Assembly (NCBI GenBank): GCA_035403265.1
Contig: DAONEV010000237.1
Location: 1-6,837 of the forward strand
Direction of reading: 5' to 3'
DNA from: JAAYVZ01 sp035403265
GTDB taxonomy: Bacteria; Acidobacteriota; Thermoanaerobaculia; Thermoanaerobaculales; Thermoanaerobaculaceae
Length of the DNA: 6,837 nucleotides
Made by a program: the position numbers and the translations under genes. Below the pieces are notes generated by a model. It had not been told where the DNA came from and made no database searches. It saw nothing but the letters and a program-made list of their open reading frames with translations. This document shows positions 4,932 through 6,837 of this stretch, piece after piece (the first letter of the stretch is position 1; each line of letters starts with the position of its first letter).

Positions 4932-6837
4932 ATGAACGAGAGTTCACAGCCGACCGGCAAGAAGCGCAAGCAGCAGAGCGTCGACCCGCCCGGCTCCGTT
5001 GCGGCTCGCGCTACGACGGCTCCCAACCCTCGGGTCACCACTGAGTTCGACCGGAGCGAGCTGTACATCAACCGGGAGCTGTCGCTGCTCGAGTTCCAGT
5101 TCCGGGTGCTCGAGGAGGCCGAGGACGACCGCAACCCCCTCCTCGAGCGGGTCAAGTTTCTGGCCATCCTCGGATCCAACCTGGACGAGTTTTTCATGGT
5201 GCGCGTCGCCGGTCTCAAGCAGCAAATCGCCGCCGGGGTCTTCGAGCCCTCGGCCGACGGCATGACACCCAGCGAGCAGCTCGCCGCCGTTCGCAAGACC
5301 GCCAACCGCCTCCTGGCCGGGGCCTACAAGTGCCTCGGCGGCAAGCTGCTCCCCGCCCTCAGCTCGGCCGGCGTCCACATCCTGGACTGGAAAGCTCTCA
5401 GCAAGCGGCAGCAGCAAACGGTCAAGCGCACCTTCGACGACGTCGTCTTCCCGGTCCTGACGCCCCTCGCTCACGATCCGGGCCGGCCGTTCCCGCACAT
5501 CTCGAACCTCTCACTGAACCTGGCGGTGCTCCTACGGGGCGCCGACGGCGAGACCCGCTTTGCCCGCGTCAAGGTCCCCGACACCCTCCCCCGCCTGGTG
5601 CCGATCAAACGGTCATCGGGAGGCACCCGCAAGGACGGGACGGTACCTCACGACCACTACTTCGTGTGGCTGGAGCAGGTCATAGCCGCCAACCTCGACA
5701 TGCTCTTCCCCGGCGTGACGATCCTCGACGCCCACCCGTTCCGGGTGACGCGCAACGCCGACATCGACATCCAGGACCTCGAGGCCGCCGACCTGCTGGA
5801 GACCATCGAGGAGAGCTTGCAGCGCCGCAAGTTCGGCACCGTCGTGTGTCTGGCCACCGAGCGGGGCATGCCGAACGAGATGCGGGAGGTCCTCTTCGAG
5901 AACCTGGAAGTGGACCGCAAGGACGTCTACCTGCTGGACGGCCCGCTCGGGCTTTCGGCGCTCTTCCAGGTGGCGGCCATCCCCCTTCCCAACCTCAAGG
6001 ACCGGCCCCACGTGCCGGTGCTTCCGCCCGCGTTCGACGAGGCGGAGCGGGACGGCGATCTGTTCGCCGCGATCCGGCGCGAGGACATCCTCCTGCACCA
6101 CCCGTTCGACTCCTTCGCACCGGTCGTGGAGTTCCTGCGCCGTTCGTCCCGGGACAAGGACGTCCTCGCCATCAAGATGACCCTCTACCGGGTCGGGCGG
6201 AACTCGCCGGTCGTCGAGTCGCTGCTCGAGGCCAACGAGAACCACAAGCAGGTGGCGGTCCTGGTCGAGCTCAAGGCGCGCTTCGACGAGGAGTCCAACA
6301 TCGAGTGGGCGCGGGCACTGGAAGCCGAGGGCGTGCACGTCGTGTACGGGCTGCTCGGGCTGAAGACTCATTCCAAGGTCGCCATGGTGGTGCGGCGCGA
6401 GGGCGAGTCGATCCGGCGCTACGTGCACCTGGCGACCGGCAACTACAACCCGGTCACGGCACAGCTCTACACCGACATCGGCATGTTCACCACCGACGAG
6501 GCGATCGGCGCCGACGCTACCGACCTTTTCAACTTCCTCACCGGCTACTCGGCCAAGACGACCTTCCGCAAGCTGCTGGTCGCTCCCATCAATCTGCGCT
6601 CGCGCCTGGTGGAGCTGATCCGGAGGGAGATCGAGCACCAGAGGACCGGCCGGACCGGGTTGATCATCTTCAAGGTCAACGCGCTGGTGGACAAGGAGCT
6701 CATCCGGTTGCTCTACGAGGCGTCCCAGGCCGGTGTGCGCATCGACCTGCTCGTGCGCGGCATCTGTTGCCTGCGACCGGGAGTCCCCGGGGTGAGCGAG
6801 AACATCACTGTCACCTCCATCGTGGGCCGGTTCCTCG
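4932..6837 (+). CDS. ppk1: Polyphosphate kinase 1 (partial; 3' end beyond the window)
   Basis: 635 codons plus one base are present, with no stop or frameshift. PPK1 reversibly transfers the ATP gamma-phosphate onto polyphosphate, usually at the inner membrane or cytoplasm, for phosphate storage and stress response. The N-terminal domain is clear (YINRELSLLEFQFRVLEEA from residue 45; GSNLDEFFMVRVAGLK at 81-96). In the catalytic part, MTLYR holds R420 and LKARFDEE holds R450, matching the Mg-binding R375 and R405 of E. coli. KTHSK holds H480, matching the phosphorylated H435. The constant offset of 45 to E. coli numbering predicts the second catalytic histidine (E. coli H592) at residue 637; the window stops after the first base of codon 636, right after GRFL. 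The first 43 residues, Lys/Arg- and Pro/Ala-rich (KKRKQQ at 10-15), are an extension over the E. coli enzyme. The full protein should be about 730 residues. Identification is firm. Confidence 0.95.
   Translation, partial: MNESSQPTGKKRKQQSVDPPGSVAARATTAPNPRVTTEFDRSELYINRELSLLEFQFRVLEEAEDDRNPLLERVKFLAILGSNLDEFFMVRVAGLKQQIAAGVFEPSADGMTPSEQLAAVRKTANRLLAGAYKCLGGKLLPALSSAGVHILDWKALSKRQQQTVKRTFDDVVFPVLTPLAHDPGRPFPHISNLSLNLAVLLRGADGETRFARVKVPDTLPRLVPIKRSSGGTRKDGTVPHDHYFVWLEQVIAANLDMLFPGVTILDAHPFRVTRNADIDIQDLEAADLLETIEESLQRRKFGTVVCLATERGMPNEMREVLFENLEVDRKDVYLLDGPLGLSALFQVAAIPLPNLKDRPHVPVLPPAFDEAERDGDLFAAIRREDILLHHPFDSFAPVVEFLRRSSRDKDVLAIKMTLYRVGRNSPVVESLLEANENHKQVAVLVELKARFDEESNIEWARALEAEGVHVVYGLLGLKTHSKVAMVVRREGESIRRYVHLATGNYNPVTAQLYTDIGMFTTDEAIGADATDLFNFLTGYSAKTTFRKLLVAPINLRSRLVELIRREIEHQRTGRTGLIIFKVNALVDKELIRLLYEASQAGVRIDLLVRGICCLRPGVPGVSENITVTSIVGRFL

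Noticed and set aside
3986..5305. A 439-codon minus-strand frame spanning the ATPase gene, the intergenic region and the start of ppk1
   Set aside because: It crosses two well-supported genes in other frames, and its translation is low-complexity Arg/Gly/Pro sequence with no motif.
5613..6638. A 341-codon minus-strand frame inside ppk1
   Set aside because: It is the reverse-strand shadow of the conserved PPK1 catalytic region; composition (Val/Glu/His/Asp-rich) and lack of motifs fit an antisense artefact.

Overview
The window is GC-rich DNA (about two thirds G+C by eye) from a bacterium whose phylum cannot be fixed from sequence alone. Gene content and protein style suggest a soil or sediment, Gram-negative-type, high-GC lineage, for example Acidobacteriota, Rokubacteria/Methylomirabilota or a similar group. 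The grounds are a lipoprotein SpoIID/LytB-type enzyme, a methylmalonyl-CoA epimerase followed by a small conserved protein, and a class-1 polyphosphate kinase. This placement is inference.

Layout. Positions 1-162 are non-coding and repeat-rich, with four copies of a CAGGCTN heptamer and three copies of a 12-mer related to TCAGCGAATCAG. They lead into trmJ (163-891, +), a SpoU/TrmH-fold tRNA 2'-O-methyltransferase. A 50-bp gap holding a GC-rich hairpin separates trmJ from a minus-strand gene group facing it. Read in its own direction, that group is: a zinc-finger DnaC/IstB-type AAA+ ATPase (4737-3919); a large SpoIID/LytB-domain lipoprotein (3922-1841) overlapping the ATPase by four bases; a 160-bp spacer; methylmalonyl-CoA epimerase (1680-1282); and a 111-residue conserved-looking protein of unknown function (1277-942). 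A 194-bp intergenic region separates the ATPase from a divergent polyphosphate kinase gene, ppk1 (4932 to the window end, +). ppk1 is cut by the window edge just before the codon expected for its second catalytic histidine.

The genes do not form one obvious pathway. They cover tRNA modification, propionyl-CoA/methylmalonyl-CoA metabolism, peptidoglycan remodelling, a helicase-loader-like ATPase and phosphate storage. The gene starts fall into two classes. mce and ppk1 start with ATG and each has a GGAGG Shine-Dalgarno at a 4-base spacing. trmJ and the ATPase gene start with GTG, lack a usable Shine-Dalgarno, and each has a -10-like hexamer (TACAAT, TAGAAT) ending exactly six bases before the GTG, as expected for leaderless mRNAs. 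I see no RNA gene, CRISPR array, insertion sequence or phage module, and no clear novel multi-gene system. The most interesting items are the paired leaderless-type starts, the unusual SpoIID protein coupled to the ATPase, and the repeats upstream of trmJ.
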